From positions 1,265,275-1,329,274 of the forward strand of contig NZ_JABWDU010000001.1 in assembly GCF_013371465.1 (NCBI RefSeq): a stretch of DNA of 64,000 bases, given 5' to 3'. The DNA is from Ensifer oleiphilus. GTDB taxonomy: Bacteria; Pseudomonadota; Alphaproteobacteria; Rhizobiales; Rhizobiaceae. The notes under the pieces are model-generated. The model was not told the DNA's origin. It worked only from the letters and a program-made list of their open reading frames with translations, and ran no database searches. Position 1 is the stretch's first letter. Each line of letters starts with the position of its first letter. This document shows positions 37,152 to 46,397 of this stretch, in pieces. The position numbers and the translations under genes are program-made.

Positions 37152-38435
37152 ATGACGAAAGACAATCCTGGTTTCAGCACGCTCGCAATCCACGCCGGAG
37201 CGCAACCAGATCCGACGACGGGCGCCCGGGCGACGCCGATCTACCAGACGACCAGCTTCGTCTTCAACGACACCGACCATGCGGCGGCCCTGTTCGGCCT
37301 GCAGCAGTTCGGCAATATCTACACCCGCATCATGAATCCGACGCAGGCGGTCCTCGAAGAGCGCCTGGCGGCGCTTGAAGGCGGTACCGCGGCACTGGCG
37401 GTCGCGTCCGGCCATGCCGCCCAGCTTCTCGTCTTTCACACGATCATGAGCCCAGGCGACAACTTCGTCGCCGCCAACCGGCTTTACGGCGGTTCGGTCA
37501 ATCAGTTCGGCCATGCCTTCAAGTCCTTCGACTGGCAGGTGCGCTGGGCCGATCCGAACGACCCTTCTAGCTTCGAGGCCAAAATCGATGCCCGCACCAA
37601 GGCGATCTTCATCGAAAGTCTCGCCAACCCGGGCGGCACCTTCGTCGATATCGCCGCGATTGCCGAGGTAGCGCACAAGCATGGGCTACCGCTGATCGTC
37701 GACAACACGATGGCGACACCTTACCTCTTGCGCCCGCTGGAGCACGGTGCCGATATCGTCGTGCATTCGCTGACCAAGTTTATCGGCGGCCACGGCAATT
37801 CGATGGGCGGCGTCATCGTCGACGGCGGCACGTTCGACTGGTCGAAGTCCGGCAAATATCCGATGCTGTCGGAGCCGCGTCCGGAATATGCCGGTGTCGT
37901 GCTGCACCAGGTGTTCGGCAATTTCGCCTTTGCGATTGCCGCCCGTGTCCTCGGTCTTCGCGATTTCGGCCCAGCGATTTCGCCGTTCAACGCCTTCATG
38001 ATCCTGACCGGCGTCGAGACGCTGCCGCTGCGCATGCAGCGCCATTGCGACAATGCGCTGGCCGTTGCGAAATGGCTGAAGGGCCACGACAAGGTGTCCT
38101 GGGTCAACTATGCCGGCCTTGAGGACGATCCGAACAATGCGTTGCAGAAGCGCTATGCTCCCAAGGGCGCCGGTGCGGTCTTCACCTTCGGCCTCAAGGA
38201 CGGCTACGAGGCAGGAAAGCGCTTCGTCGAAGGGCTTGAGATGTTCTCGCACCTCGCCAATATCGGCGACACCCGGTCGCTGGTCATCCATCCGGCCTCG
38301 ACCACCCACCGCCAGCTGACGCCGGAACAGCAGGTGGCAGCGGGTGCCGGCCCCGACGTCGTGCGTCTGTCTGTTGGTATCGAGGATGTTTCCGACATCA
38401 TCGCCGATCTCGAACAGTCGCTCGGAAAGATCTGA
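37152..38435 (+). CDS. metY: O-acetylhomoserine sulfhydrylase
   Basis: A 427-residue PLP enzyme of the Cys/Met metabolism family, which makes homocysteine from O-acetylhomoserine and sulfide. The PLP lysine lies in VHSLTKFIGGHGNSMGG; FGNIYTRIMNPTQAVLEERLAALEGG and the C-terminal HPASTTHRQLTPEQQ are the sulfhydrylase pattern. The length (about 430) fits MetY, which is longer than MetB or MetZ (about 400). Confidence 0.92.
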   Translation: MTKDNPGFSTLAIHAGAQPDPTTGARATPIYQTTSFVFNDTDHAAALFGLQQFGNIYTRIMNPTQAVLEERLAALEGGTAALAVASGHAAQLLVFHTIMSPGDNFVAANRLYGGSVNQFGHAFKSFDWQVRWADPNDPSSFEAKIDARTKAIFIESLANPGGTFVDIAAIAEVAHKHGLPLIVDNTMATPYLLRPLEHGADIVVHSLTKFIGGHGNSMGGVIVDGGTFDWSKSGKYPMLSEPRPEYAGVVLHQVFGNFAFAIAARVLGLRDFGPAISPFNAFMILTGVETLPLRMQRHCDNALAVAKWLKGHDKVSWVNYAGLEDDPNNALQKRYAPKGAGAVFTFGLKDGYEAGKRFVEGLEMFSHLANIGDTRSLVIHPASTTHRQLTPEQQVAAGAGPDVVRLSVGIEDVSDIIADLEQSLGKI

Positions 38436-38451
38436 GAGTGACATGAAAATG

Positions 38452-38473
38452 GGGGACGGATTGCACCGTCCCC
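38452..38473 (+). terminator. Hairpin after metY
   Basis: Stem GGGGACGG and CCGTCCCC with a six-base loop. The T run is weak (TTATGG), so it may be an attenuator or processing stem more than a strict terminator. Confidence 0.55.
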
Positions 38474-38491
38474 TTATGGAGTTGATGCCTG

Positions 38492-38836
38492 ATGGTGAAG
38501 ATGAAAAGATTCGACCTGGCGACGGTCGAGCCCGAAGTCGGAGAGCCCGCTGCGGACCGCCTGATCAGCGGTACGCCCCGGTTTCGGACCTGGAGCGTCG
38601 AAGAGGCCGATGGCGGACTTTATTCAGGCGTCTGGGAATCGACGCCCGGCAAATGGCGGATCGTCTATGACGAATGGGAATATTTCCACATCCTGTCAGG
38701 CTACTCGGTCGTGACCGAGGACGGCGGTGAGGCCGCGCATCTGCGCGCCGGCGACAGCATGATCCTCCGGCCCGGTTTCAAGGGCACCTGGGAGGTCGTA
38801 GAAACCACCCGCAAGGATTACGTCATCCGGCTCTGA
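38492..38836 (+). CDS. Cupin-fold protein, EutQ/DUF861-like
   Basis: A 114-residue single cupin. The segment YSGVWESTPGKWRIVYDEWEYFHILSGYSVVTEDGG and the closing HLRAGDSMILRPGFKGTWEVVETTRKDYV are typical of the DUF861 cupins related to ethanolamine-utilisation EutQ. Only one metal histidine is clear. It follows metY by about 55 bases behind a hairpin. Confidence 0.85.
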   Translation: MVKMKRFDLATVEPEVGEPAADRLISGTPRFRTWSVEEADGGLYSGVWESTPGKWRIVYDEWEYFHILSGYSVVTEDGGEAAHLRAGDSMILRPGFKGTWEVVETTRKDYVIRL

Positions 38837-38844
38837 TCAGCCTG

Positions 38845-39330
38845 TTATTTGCCTGCACCCGGCTCGGTGCCGTCAGATGCTCGGGTGAAGGCTTCGGCGA
38901 ACGACGTTTCCGAGATCCCGTTCAGCGCTCGGCGCAGCGCTTCGGCTTCCTGTTTGCCGAGGGCATTTTCGAAGCGCGCCTGCGCCTTGCGCCAAAGGTC
39001 TGTCGTCTCCTGCTGCTTCTTCAGCCCGAACGGCGTCAGCTGAACGCGCTTCACCCGCCTGTCCGACGCGTCCGGCACAAGCTCGACGTAACCATCGCGG
39101 ATCAGCGGTTTCAGCGTGTGGCCAAGTGCCGATAGATCCATCACCAACAGATCCGCGAGTGTGCGCAGCGAGGCATTCTTGCTGTGGGCGATCTGGCTCA
39201 GCAGCGAATATTGCGTACCGCGCAATCCGCTCGGCGAGAGCACATCCTCATAGAGCTGCCCCAGTTGGCGTGAGGCGCGCTTCAATGCGCTGTTGGTGCA
39301 GAAGTCCCAGACCTTCGGCGTGTCGTCCAT
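38845..39330 (-). CDS. MarR-family regulator of the adjacent SDR
   Basis: A 161-residue MarR regulator: dimer helix near the start (CTNSALKRASRQLGQLYEDVL), winged helix LSQIAHSKNASLRTLADLLVMDLSALGHTLKPLIRDGYVE with the wing PDASDRRVKRVQLTPFG. ATG at 39330 follows GGAGAAAA. A 24-base palindrome lies between it and the divergent SDR gene, so it probably represses both and responds to a small aromatic or lipophilic ligand. Confidence 0.88.
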   Translation of the reverse strand: MDDTPKVWDFCTNSALKRASRQLGQLYEDVLSPSGLRGTQYSLLSQIAHSKNASLRTLADLLVMDLSALGHTLKPLIRDGYVELVPDASDRRVKRVQLTPFGLKKQQETTDLWRKAQARFENALGKQEAEALRRALNGISETSFAEAFTRASDGTEPGAGK

Positions 39331-39408
39331 CGTTTTCTCCGTCGCGGCCGTGGCGCCCGCTTTCGACTTTGGTAGCGCCACTCTTGCGCAGCGTCCAGTT
39401 TGCTGTAT

Positions 39409-39432
39409 ATTTAGTGGCATATACCACTAAAT
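39409..39432. promoter_or_regulatory. Palindromic operator of the MarR/SDR pair
   Basis: A 24-base palindrome: ATTTAGTGG and CCACTAAAT around a centre with one mismatched pair. It lies in the 127-base space between the divergent MarR and SDR genes, 25 bases from the SDR start. The AT-rich dyad is what MarR dimers bind. Confidence 0.75.
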
Positions 39433-39457
39433 TGAATTCGAAACAAGGAAACCGGCA

Positions 39458-40273
39458 ATGAGTGCAGTGGAGAAAATGGGTAAGGCGCTGGTGACGGGCG
39501 CTTCTTCGGGCATCGGCGCGACCTATGCGGACCGGTTGGCACGGCGCGGCCACGACCTGGTTCTGGTGGCGCGCGACGAAAAGCGTCTTTCCGATCTCGC
39601 CGCAAAATTGAAGGCGCAATACGGCGTGACGGTCGACGTGCTGAAGGCGGACCTGACGCAACGGGATGACGTTAGGGCAGTCGAGAGGCGGCTGCGCGAC
39701 GACGCGGCAATCGAACTTCTCGTCAACAATGCCGGGATCGGTCCCAAGGGACCTCTGCTTGCCGACGATATCGATTACCTGGAAACGATGATCGAGCTGA
39801 ACGTCGTCGCCGTGAACCGGTTGGCGATTGCCGCCGCCCAGACGTTCGCGGAACGCGGCAAAGGAGCGATCATCAATATCGCCTCCGTCGTGGCGCTCGT
39901 GCCCGAGCGGTTCAACGGAACATACAATGCGAGCAAGGCTTTTGTGCTGAACCTGACACAGTCGATCAACGCGGAAGCATCCGTCAGGGGCGTCAAGGTT
40001 CAGGCGGTGCTGCCCGGTCTGACCCGCACCGAGATCTTCGATCGCGCGGGCGGCTCGATCGACCGGCTCGATCCGTCGATGGTGATGGACGTCACCGATC
40101 TCGTCGATGCGGCGCTTGCCGGTTTCGATCGGGGAGAGCTGATCACAATTCCATCGCTGCCCGACGCTGACGATTGGGACGCATTCACCAAGGCGCGCCT
40201 GGTCCTGGCGCCCAATCTTTCGCATAACAGGCCGGCGACCCGCTACGGTATCGAGCGGGCGGAGGCTGTTTGA
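39458..40273 (+). CDS. Short-chain dehydrogenase/reductase
   Basis: A 271-residue classical SDR. The cofactor loop TGASSGIG is at about residues 13-20, with ARDEKRL after it, NNAGIG near 92, and the catalytic pair in YNASK near 165. The arginine-rich start of strand 2 (VARDEKR) suggests NADP(H). The substrate is unknown; the MarR regulator and the nearby P450 hint at oxidation of a xenobiotic or lipid. Ribosome site AAGGAAAC precedes the ATG. Confidence 0.9.
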   Translation: MSAVEKMGKALVTGASSGIGATYADRLARRGHDLVLVARDEKRLSDLAAKLKAQYGVTVDVLKADLTQRDDVRAVERRLRDDAAIELLVNNAGIGPKGPLLADDIDYLETMIELNVVAVNRLAIAAAQTFAERGKGAIINIASVVALVPERFNGTYNASKAFVLNLTQSINAEASVRGVKVQAVLPGLTRTEIFDRAGGSIDRLDPSMVMDVTDLVDAALAGFDRGELITIPSLPDADDWDAFTKARLVLAPNLSHNRPATRYGIERAEAV

Positions 40274-40333
40274 CGCTCGGCCGGGCTCGCGCTCCAAGCC
40301 GTTTGTCTTTCGCGAGCGGCGCGGCGCGAGCCG

Positions 40334-41581
40334 TCACCAGACGAGGTCCAGTCGTTCCAGTCCATGGAAATGGAAACTGTCCCGGACCTCCGGTTCATGC
40401 TTCAGCCGCATCCCAGGCAACCGCTGAAACAGGATCGGCAGCGACAGGTTGAGTTCGAGGCGGGCGAGCGGCGCCCCGATGCAAAAATGCAGGCCCGCGC
40501 CGAAAGAGACGTTGGCGCCCTCATTGCGCATGGGCTTGAAGTGGAGCGGGTCACTGAATTTTCGGGGATCGACATTGGCAGCACCAAGCATCAAACCGAT
40601 CTTGTCGCCCTTGCGTAGCGAAATCCCGTCGTCGAGATCGAGATCCGATAGCGCGAAGCGCTGGAAGATATGCAGCGGTGCGGCAAATCTCAGGCATTCC
40701 TCCACCGCAAGCGCGGTCGTCGCCTCGGTTGCGAACAGATCTTCGGGCGCGTGGTCCGACTGCAGGATCGTTCTGACCGCGTTGCCGATCTGATGCACGG
40801 TCGCCTCGTGACCGGCGTTGAGAAGCAGCGCCGCCGTCGAGACCAGTTCCGCCTCTGATAGTCGCTCGCCGTCCTTCTCCGAGGTGATCATATGCGTCAG
40901 GAGATCGTCGGCCGGCGCGCGACGCTTCTCGGCGATGATGGTCCTGAGGTAATCGGCAAAATCGGCGGATGCCTGGTTGGCATCGTGTTCGGTTTCGGGG
41001 CTCGGATTGAAAACGTACATGCGCACCATGCGATGCGACCAGTCGAGAAGATTTGGTGTGGCCTCCACGGGGATGCCGAGCATGCGGGCGATGATGGTGA
41101 CCGGGATTGTTTCAGCGTAGGTTTTCAGCAACTCGACTTCGCCGTCACGCTCGAAGCCGTCGATTATCACGTGCGACAGCCGTTGGATATCCGGCCGTAG
41201 CTGCTCGATCTGCCGGGAGACGAAGGCGCGGTTGACGAGCGTGCGCAGCCGGGTGTGGGCGGGCGGTTCCAGTTCCAGCAGCGAATGCTCCTCGAGTGCG
41301 TCGAAATCCCTCAAATGTGCTTTGGGTGACGGTATGCCCAATTCTTCGCGTGTGGCCACGTGCAGGATCTGCCGTCCAAAACGCCGGTCGCGCAGCAACG
41401 CGTTCACCTGGTCGTAGCCCGCGAAATACCATTGTTCCCGCTCATTCCAGTAAAATGCCGGACAATGCGCATGGATCTCGGCATAGGCCGACGATGGCGA
41501 ACGATAGAAATCCGGATGGTGTACGTCGATCGAAACGCGCCGCTTGGCGCGGTCAATGCTGATGGCGGGCTTGGGTAGCAT
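40334..41581 (-). CDS. Cytochrome P450
   Basis: A soluble bacterial P450. The heme-cysteine loop is FGAGLHFCIGAPLARLE, about 80 residues before the end; the I-helix oxygen motif is LLLNAGHEAT; the K-helix ExxR is ECLRFAAP. About 415 residues from the ATG at 41581; another ATG 12 codons upstream (41617) is possible. It is convergent with the SDR gene. No ferredoxin or reductase gene is beside it, so it must use partners encoded elsewhere. Substrate unknown. Confidence 0.93.
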   Translation of the reverse strand: MLPKPAISIDRAKRRVSIDVHHPDFYRSPSSAYAEIHAHCPAFYWNEREQWYFAGYDQVNALLRDRRFGRQILHVATREELGIPSPKAHLRDFDALEEHSLLELEPPAHTRLRTLVNRAFVSRQIEQLRPDIQRLSHVIIDGFERDGEVELLKTYAETIPVTIIARMLGIPVEATPNLLDWSHRMVRMYVFNPSPETEHDANQASADFADYLRTIIAEKRRAPADDLLTHMITSEKDGERLSEAELVSTAALLLNAGHEATVHQIGNAVRTILQSDHAPEDLFATEATTALAVEECLRFAAPLHIFQRFALSDLDLDDGISLRKGDKIGLMLGAANVDPRKFSDPLHFKPMRNEGANVSFGAGLHFCIGAPLARLELNLSLPILFQRLPGMRLKHEPEVRDSFHFHGLERLDLVW

Positions 41582-41838
41582 GGCGCTGGCTCTTTGCAAG
41601 GCGGGGACGGCGACCATTTGTAAGGGCGGCGTGGTTCCGCCTGCAAGAGCAAAAGTTGTATCGGATTGGCGACCAACGACGCTGCCAGGCGGTCGTCGCA
41701 GTCTGCCTTCGACTTGCGGTATCGCTGCGTTGACAAAATGGCTGACTGCGGGTCAAACTTATGTCGCTGCGTAGGGCGCATCGGTGCAAGGTCGAAAGGG
41801 CAACGCGCACCTACTGTCGATAGACCCTCGTTGCGCCC

Positions 41839-42486
41839 ATGCCGAACCTCGAAAACCTCAAGAAGCAGGCCAAACAGTATCTGAGATGGCATCGCGACGG
41901 ATATTTTCCGGTTGCGGCCGAGATCAGGGCTGCTTTGCCGCGCTTTCGCGATCTGGATGACCGGGAGATCTTGAAGGCGAACTTCAAGCTCGCCGACGCC
42001 CAGGAACTTGTCGCGCGCCAGATGGGTTTTGACGGCTGGCAGGCGCTCAAATCAGGAGCCCTGACAATGACCACGCAAGTGAAACAACAAGCACCGCGCC
42101 CTGTTCTGCGATCGACCTCGGCACAATTGTTTGTCGCCGACATCAAGGCGTCTTGCGACTTTTTCACGGACAAGCTCGGCTTTGCCGTCGACTTCGTCTA
42201 TGGCGACCCGCCCTTTTATGGTCAGGTGAAGCGCGACAATGCGTTGCTCGCCTTGCGACTGGTCTGCGAGCCCGTCTTCGTCGGCGACGTCAGGGAGCGC
42301 GGGCATCTGCTTTCCGCGTCGCTGACCGTTGCCACGTCGCACGAAATCAAGCGCCTGTTCCTCGACTATCAAGCGGCCGGGGTGCGCTTTCATCACGTCT
42401 TGCGGACGGAGCCGTGGGGCGCGCGAACCTTCATCGTCCTTGATCCCGACGGCAACCTGATCCTGTTTTCTGGCCCTGTGGATTGA
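41839..42486 (+). CDS. VOC-family (glyoxalase/bleomycin resistance-like) protein with N-terminal helical domain
   Basis: A 215-residue protein. Residues about 80-213 are a single vicinal-oxygen-chelate module: QLFVADIKASCDFFTDKLGFAVDFVYGDPPFYGQV, later FIVLDPDGNLILF. The first 70 residues (LENLKKQAKQYLRWHRDGYFPVAAEIRAALPRF and ARQMGFDGWQALK) are a helical domain found at the start of some ankyrin-type proteins. The fusion may be a metal-dependent enzyme or an antibiotic-binding protein; function not determined. Confidence 0.82.
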   Translation: MPNLENLKKQAKQYLRWHRDGYFPVAAEIRAALPRFRDLDDREILKANFKLADAQELVARQMGFDGWQALKSGALTMTTQVKQQAPRPVLRSTSAQLFVADIKASCDFFTDKLGFAVDFVYGDPPFYGQVKRDNALLALRLVCEPVFVGDVRERGHLLSASLTVATSHEIKRLFLDYQAAGVRFHHVLRTEPWGARTFIVLDPDGNLILFSGPVD

Positions 42487-42742
42487 CGGATCGCATTTGC
42501 GCGACGGCTTGCGGCAATCGCGCACCTTCGCCTTCCAGCCCTAAGAACAAGGCGGATATCGTTCTACGGCTGGAGCTTGGGGCAGCAATAAGGGCTGAGT
42601 TTTCGAGTTGTCATGTGCACGTCATGCTGTTCGAAAAGCACTGTTATTGCCCTTCGGTGCGGAACAAGTTTTCGTCTGAAACCTTTTTCAGTGGCGTCTG
42701 GCGACCTATTTGCGCATGATGCGGCAGCAAGCAGGGAGCGGC
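42487..42742. other. Spacer with candidate ECF-sigma promoter
   Basis: 256 bases without a gene, ahead of the nuclease/phospholipase pair. See the promoter at 42661. Confidence 0.4.
42661..42685 (+). promoter_or_regulatory. Candidate RpoE2/EcfG general-stress promoter
   Basis: GGAAC, then 18 bases, then TT, the consensus described for RpoE2 of Sinorhizobium. It lies about 58 bases before the ATG at 42743. The -10 part is weak (CCTTTTT), so this is a suggestion. Confidence 0.4.
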
Positions 42743-43600
42743 ATGGCAAAAAACCAGACCAGTCTATCGGCGGGCATCGTAGCGGCAATCCGCAAGCGGC
42801 GACCCACTGTCGTCAGCCGTGAGGCGGCGGTCAGCCGCGGTGATATCGTCATCGCTTCCTATAACATCCACAAATGCGTCGGCACCGACGGCCGCTTTGA
42901 CCCGGGGCGTACAGCCCAGGTCATCAGCGAGCTCGGCGCCGATATCGTCGCCCTTCAGGAGGCTGACCAGCGCTTCGGTGAGCGTGCCGGGCTCCTCGAC
43001 CTCGAGCATCTGCGACGCGAGGCGCATCTGGTGTCCGTCCCGATCTCCGGCTTTTCCACAAAAGGGCATGGCTGGCACGGCAACGTGCTGCTTCTGCGTG
43101 AAGGTGCGGTTTCCGATGTCCAGCAACTGAAGCTGCCCGGCGTCGAGCCGCGCGGAGCGCTTGTGGTCGATCTGGACCTCAAGATGGGGCCTTTGCGCGT
43201 GATTGCGGCCCATCTCGGCTTGTTGCGGCACTCCCGCGCCCAGCAGGCCGAGGCGATCATCGAGGCTGCATCCGATGCGGGCGGGCGACCGACCCTGTTG
43301 ATCGGTGATCTCAACGAGTGGCGCATGGGCAAACGCTCGTCGCTATCATTCCTCAGCCCCGTCTTTGACCCATCACATGCAACGGTCGCGAGCTTTCCTT
43401 CCCGTTTTCCGCTGTTGCCGCTCGATCGCGTTCTCGGTAATCCCCATAGCCTGGTGACATCGGTCGCCGTGCACGATTCTCCACTGGCCCGCGTCGCTTC
43501 CGATCATTTGCCGGTCAAGGCATCGATCGATCTGAAGGTCGGCAAGCGGGAAGACCATAACAACGAACGGATAGAAGTGAGCCGGGCCGGATCGGTCTGA
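42743..43600 (+). CDS. Endonuclease/exonuclease/phosphatase family protein
   Basis: A 285-residue DNase I-like metal phosphodiesterase. Motifs: IASYNIHKCVG, IVALQEADQRF (the metal glutamate), LGLLRHSRAQQAEAI, LIGDLNEWR and SDHLPVKA (catalytic Asp-His). Members cleave nucleic acids or phospholipids. ATG at 42743 follows GGGAGCGGC. The phospholipase D gene begins 22 bases after the stop, so they form an operon; this pairing is frequent in rhizobia and suggests phospholipid turnover. Confidence 0.88.
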   Translation: MAKNQTSLSAGIVAAIRKRRPTVVSREAAVSRGDIVIASYNIHKCVGTDGRFDPGRTAQVISELGADIVALQEADQRFGERAGLLDLEHLRREAHLVSVPISGFSTKGHGWHGNVLLLREGAVSDVQQLKLPGVEPRGALVVDLDLKMGPLRVIAAHLGLLRHSRAQQAEAIIEAASDAGGRPTLLIGDLNEWRMGKRSSLSFLSPVFDPSHATVASFPSRFPLLPLDRVLGNPHSLVTSVAVHDSPLARVASDHLPVKASIDLKVGKREDHNNERIEVSRAGSV

Positions 43601-43622
43601 GACACTTTCTGGCGGGCAGGTG

Positions 43623-45182
43623 ATGTTGTCCTTTGTCATTGTTGCCGTTGTCGCCATCGGCGGCGCGTCCGGCGCAGCGATCCTCTATGTCTATGGCCGC
43701 TTCGGTCGGCGTCCGCACGGGGACCCGTCTTCAACGCTTCCGGTTGCCGACGCCGAGACCGAACTGGACCGAGCCATCTTCCCGTTGCTTGGTGCCCATG
43801 CCGGAAAGAATGGCATATCGCTCGTCTCAGACAACATCGAAGCCTTCGTCGTCAGGGCGCATGCAGCGCGAAGGGCCGGACGAAGCCTCGATTTGCAATA
43901 CTACTATTGGAAGGACGACCTGACCGGTCTCCTGCTCACACGGGAAATCCTGGCGGCAGCGGATCGCGGCGTCCACGTCCGCTTGCTGCTCGACGATATC
44001 AATGCCGGCATCCACGACCGGATGTGCATCGCGCTCGATGCCCATGCGAACATTGAAGTGAGGCTCTTCAATCCCAGCCGTGCCCGCACCGACCGCATCC
44101 GCCGCGGTTTCGAGATGGCCATCCGCGCCTTCAGCGCCACGCGCCGGATGCACAACAAGCTGTGGGTTGCCGATGCGCGTGTGGCGATCGCCGGCGGCCG
44201 CAATATTGGTGACGCCTATTTCGATGCGGCAGAACTTTCGAACTTTCGTGACCTCGATGTCTGGATGATCGGGCCGGTGGTCGAGCAGGCATCGGCAATG
44301 TTCGATCGCTATTGGAACAGTACATCCGTGTTGCCGATCGGCAAGTTGCGCACCCCGCGCAAACAATACCTGCCTGCCCTTAGGGACGCGCTCGAGACGC
44401 ATGCGCGAACACCCGCCGCTCGTTTCTACCTGGAGCGCGTGGCCGATGTGATGGGGGGCGAGGCGTCCTTTAGCGGATCGAAGACGCTGCATTGGATCGA
44501 CGATGTCCGTCTCGAGGCGGATCCGCCCGAAAAGGCCCTGATGCAGAAGCGGCAGAACTGGCTGCTGCGCGAACTCTTCCCCCTGATCCAGGCGGCAAAG
44601 AGGGATCTGCGCATCATCTCGCCCTACTTTATTCCCGGCACCGCCGGGACACGCGAACTGACAGCTCTGGTGAAGAATGGCGCGCGGGTCGCTGTGCTGA
44701 CCAACTCGCTGGCCGCCACCGACGTGGCCGCCGTTCACGGCGGCTATGTGAAATATCGCCGAAGCCTCGTTCGTGCCGGCATCGAGCTCTTCGAACTGAA
44801 AGAGCAGGGCGATACCGTCGAAAGCCACCGGATGTCCCTGTTCGGCCGGCGCAACGCCAGCCTTCACAGCAAGGCCTTTGTCGTCGATGGTCTCAACGGT
44901 TTCGTCGGTTCGATGAATTTCGACCCGCGGTCGGCATCGCTGAATACCGAAATGGGCGTGGTGTTTACGGATGCCGCGCTTGCGGGTGAACTCGTCAAGA
45001 TGTTCGAGGAGGAGACGGCGCCTTCCGTCAGTTACAGGCTCGGCCTCGAAGGCGCGCGGCTTGTCTGGCGCGACCGGTCCAACGGGACGGAGCGATTGTT
45101 GCGGGGCGAGCCGGATGCCAGTCTGCTGCGGCGCTTCATCGCCGGGCTCATTCGCATCCTGCCGATCGAATCTCAGCTCTGA
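43623..45182 (+). CDS. Phospholipase D / cardiolipin synthase family protein
   Basis: A 519-residue membrane-anchored PLD-superfamily enzyme. One N-terminal helix (about 1-25), then two HKD half-sites: HNKLWVADARVAIAGGRNIGD near 176 and HSKAFVVDGLNGFVGSMNFD near 420. The two sites come together to form one active centre that transfers phosphatidyl groups, as in cardiolipin synthase, or hydrolyses them. A GTG just before the ATG (43620) is an alternative start. Second gene of the pair with the DNase I-like protein. Confidence 0.88.
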   Translation: MLSFVIVAVVAIGGASGAAILYVYGRFGRRPHGDPSSTLPVADAETELDRAIFPLLGAHAGKNGISLVSDNIEAFVVRAHAARRAGRSLDLQYYYWKDDLTGLLLTREILAAADRGVHVRLLLDDINAGIHDRMCIALDAHANIEVRLFNPSRARTDRIRRGFEMAIRAFSATRRMHNKLWVADARVAIAGGRNIGDAYFDAAELSNFRDLDVWMIGPVVEQASAMFDRYWNSTSVLPIGKLRTPRKQYLPALRDALETHARTPAARFYLERVADVMGGEASFSGSKTLHWIDDVRLEADPPEKALMQKRQNWLLRELFPLIQAAKRDLRIISPYFIPGTAGTRELTALVKNGARVAVLTNSLAATDVAAVHGGYVKYRRSLVRAGIELFELKEQGDTVESHRMSLFGRRNASLHSKAFVVDGLNGFVGSMNFDPRSASLNTEMGVVFTDAALAGELVKMFEEETAPSVSYRLGLEGARLVWRDRSNGTERLLRGEPDASLLRRFIAGLIRILPIESQL

Positions 45183-45472
45183 CGTCCCTGCCGGCGCGCA
45201 CGGGTTTACCGTTCGTTTACCGCGCGGCGGCGAATGCTGTGCGCAAAGCGCAAAAGCTAAGGCGTCGGCGAAGGCGGTGGCGAAAAAATGTTCTATCAGC
45301 AATCACGTGTGGAGGACTGCTGTTCTTAGGCTGGAAGGGCGCCGCCGATTAAGGTTATCGGACGTTCGCGACTTGAAGTGAAGGGTGTTGACACTCTATG
45401 TAGGAGCAGAAGGCCAATCCTGTGATTCCCGGCTCGCAAAGGTTTTGCGGGCCCGATTGATGAAGGTTCGAT
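45183..45472. other. Leader region of clpP
   Basis: 290 bases. Contains the sigma-32-like promoter at 45372-45402 and little else that I can identify. Confidence 0.4.
45372..45402 (+). promoter_or_regulatory. Sigma-32 (RpoH)-like promoter of clpP
   Basis: CTTGAA at 45372, then 16 bases, then CTCTATGTA, close to the heat-shock pattern CTTGAA and CCCCATNTA. It overlaps a TTGACA at 45388, a possible housekeeping -35. The leader would be about 63 bases. Confidence 0.6.
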
Positions 45473-46105
45473 ATGAGAAATCCAGTTGATACCGCCATGG
45501 CGCTGGTGCCGATGGTTGTGGAGCAGACCAACCGCGGCGAACGTTCCTACGATATCTTTTCGCGCCTTCTGAAAGAGCGCATCATCTTCCTGACCGGCCC
45601 GGTCGAAGATCAGATGGCGACCCTCGTCTGCGCCCAGCTTCTTTTCCTTGAAGCGGAAAACCCGAAGAAGGAAATCGCGCTCTACATCAATTCGCCGGGC
45701 GGCGTCGTGACCGCCGGCATGGCGATCTACGACACCATGCAGTTCATCAAGCCGGCTGTTTCGACGCTGTGCATCGGCCAGGCCGCCTCGATGGGCTCGC
45801 TTCTGCTGGCTGCCGGCCATAAGGACATGCGTTTCGCCACCCCGAATTCGCGCATCATGGTGCACCAGCCCTCCGGCGGGTTCCAGGGCCAGGCCTCCGA
45901 CATCGAGCGCCACGCCAAGGACATCCTCAAGATGAAGCGCCGCCTCAACGAGGTTTACGTCAAGCATTGCGGACGGACCTATGAAGAGGTTGAACAGACG
46001 CTCGATCGCGACCATTTCATGAGTTCCGACGAGGCGCTCGACTGGGGTCTGATCGACAAGGTCATCACGTCGCGCGAGGCGATCGAGGCTGCAGAGCAGG
46101 CGTGA
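45473..46105 (+). CDS. clpP: ATP-dependent Clp protease proteolytic subunit
   Basis: A 210-residue serine protease that forms the 14-mer chamber. The catalytic triad is complete: Ser106 in [11 protein letters not shown], His131 in [10 protein letters not shown] and Asp180 in LDRDHF. With clpX directly downstream it forms ClpXP, which degrades CtrA-type cell-cycle regulators and SsrA-tagged proteins. A short propeptide precedes the core. The ribosome site is weak (AAGGTTCGAT). Confidence 0.97.
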   Translation: MRNPVDTAMALVPMVVEQTNRGERSYDIFSRLLKERIIFLTGPVEDQMATLVCAQLLFLEAENPKKEIALYINSPGGVVTAGMAIYDTMQFIKPAVSTLCIGQAASMGSLLLAAGHKDMRFATPNSRIMVHQPSGGFQGQASDIERHAKDILKMKRRLNEVYVKHCGRTYEEVEQTLDRDHFMSSDEALDWGLIDKVITSREAIEAAEQA

Positions 46106-46397
46106 TAACGCGCTTTTGTGTCACGATAGATGCAATTGTGACACAATTGTAATAGTGAAAGGGCTTTATCGAGGGGGTAAAGCCGCTAAGATGAACCTTA
46201 ATGCTATGTTGAGCTGTGAAGGCATAGGGTTCAGAGTTAGGTGGGAGAGTCGTTGCGGCCGAATCTTGGGCAAAATGCCCTGATACGGTGGGTACTCCCG
46301 GAAGCCCTCTTAATGCAGCGCAGATCTTTGCGCGGGGCGAATTGAGTGGTCCGTGGTATCTTTTCGAGGATATCCGGCGTGCTGGAAGGAAATGGAA
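46106..46397. promoter_or_regulatory. clpP-clpX spacer with palindrome
   Basis: 292 bases. A perfect palindrome, CAATTGTG-A-CACAATTG, lies at 46133-46149. Just before it TGTGTCAC (46117-46124) is the inverse of GTGACACA in the palindrome, so two alternative stems can form. No intrinsic terminator with a T run separates the two genes. The spacer probably holds the clpX promoter and an operator. Confidence 0.55.
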
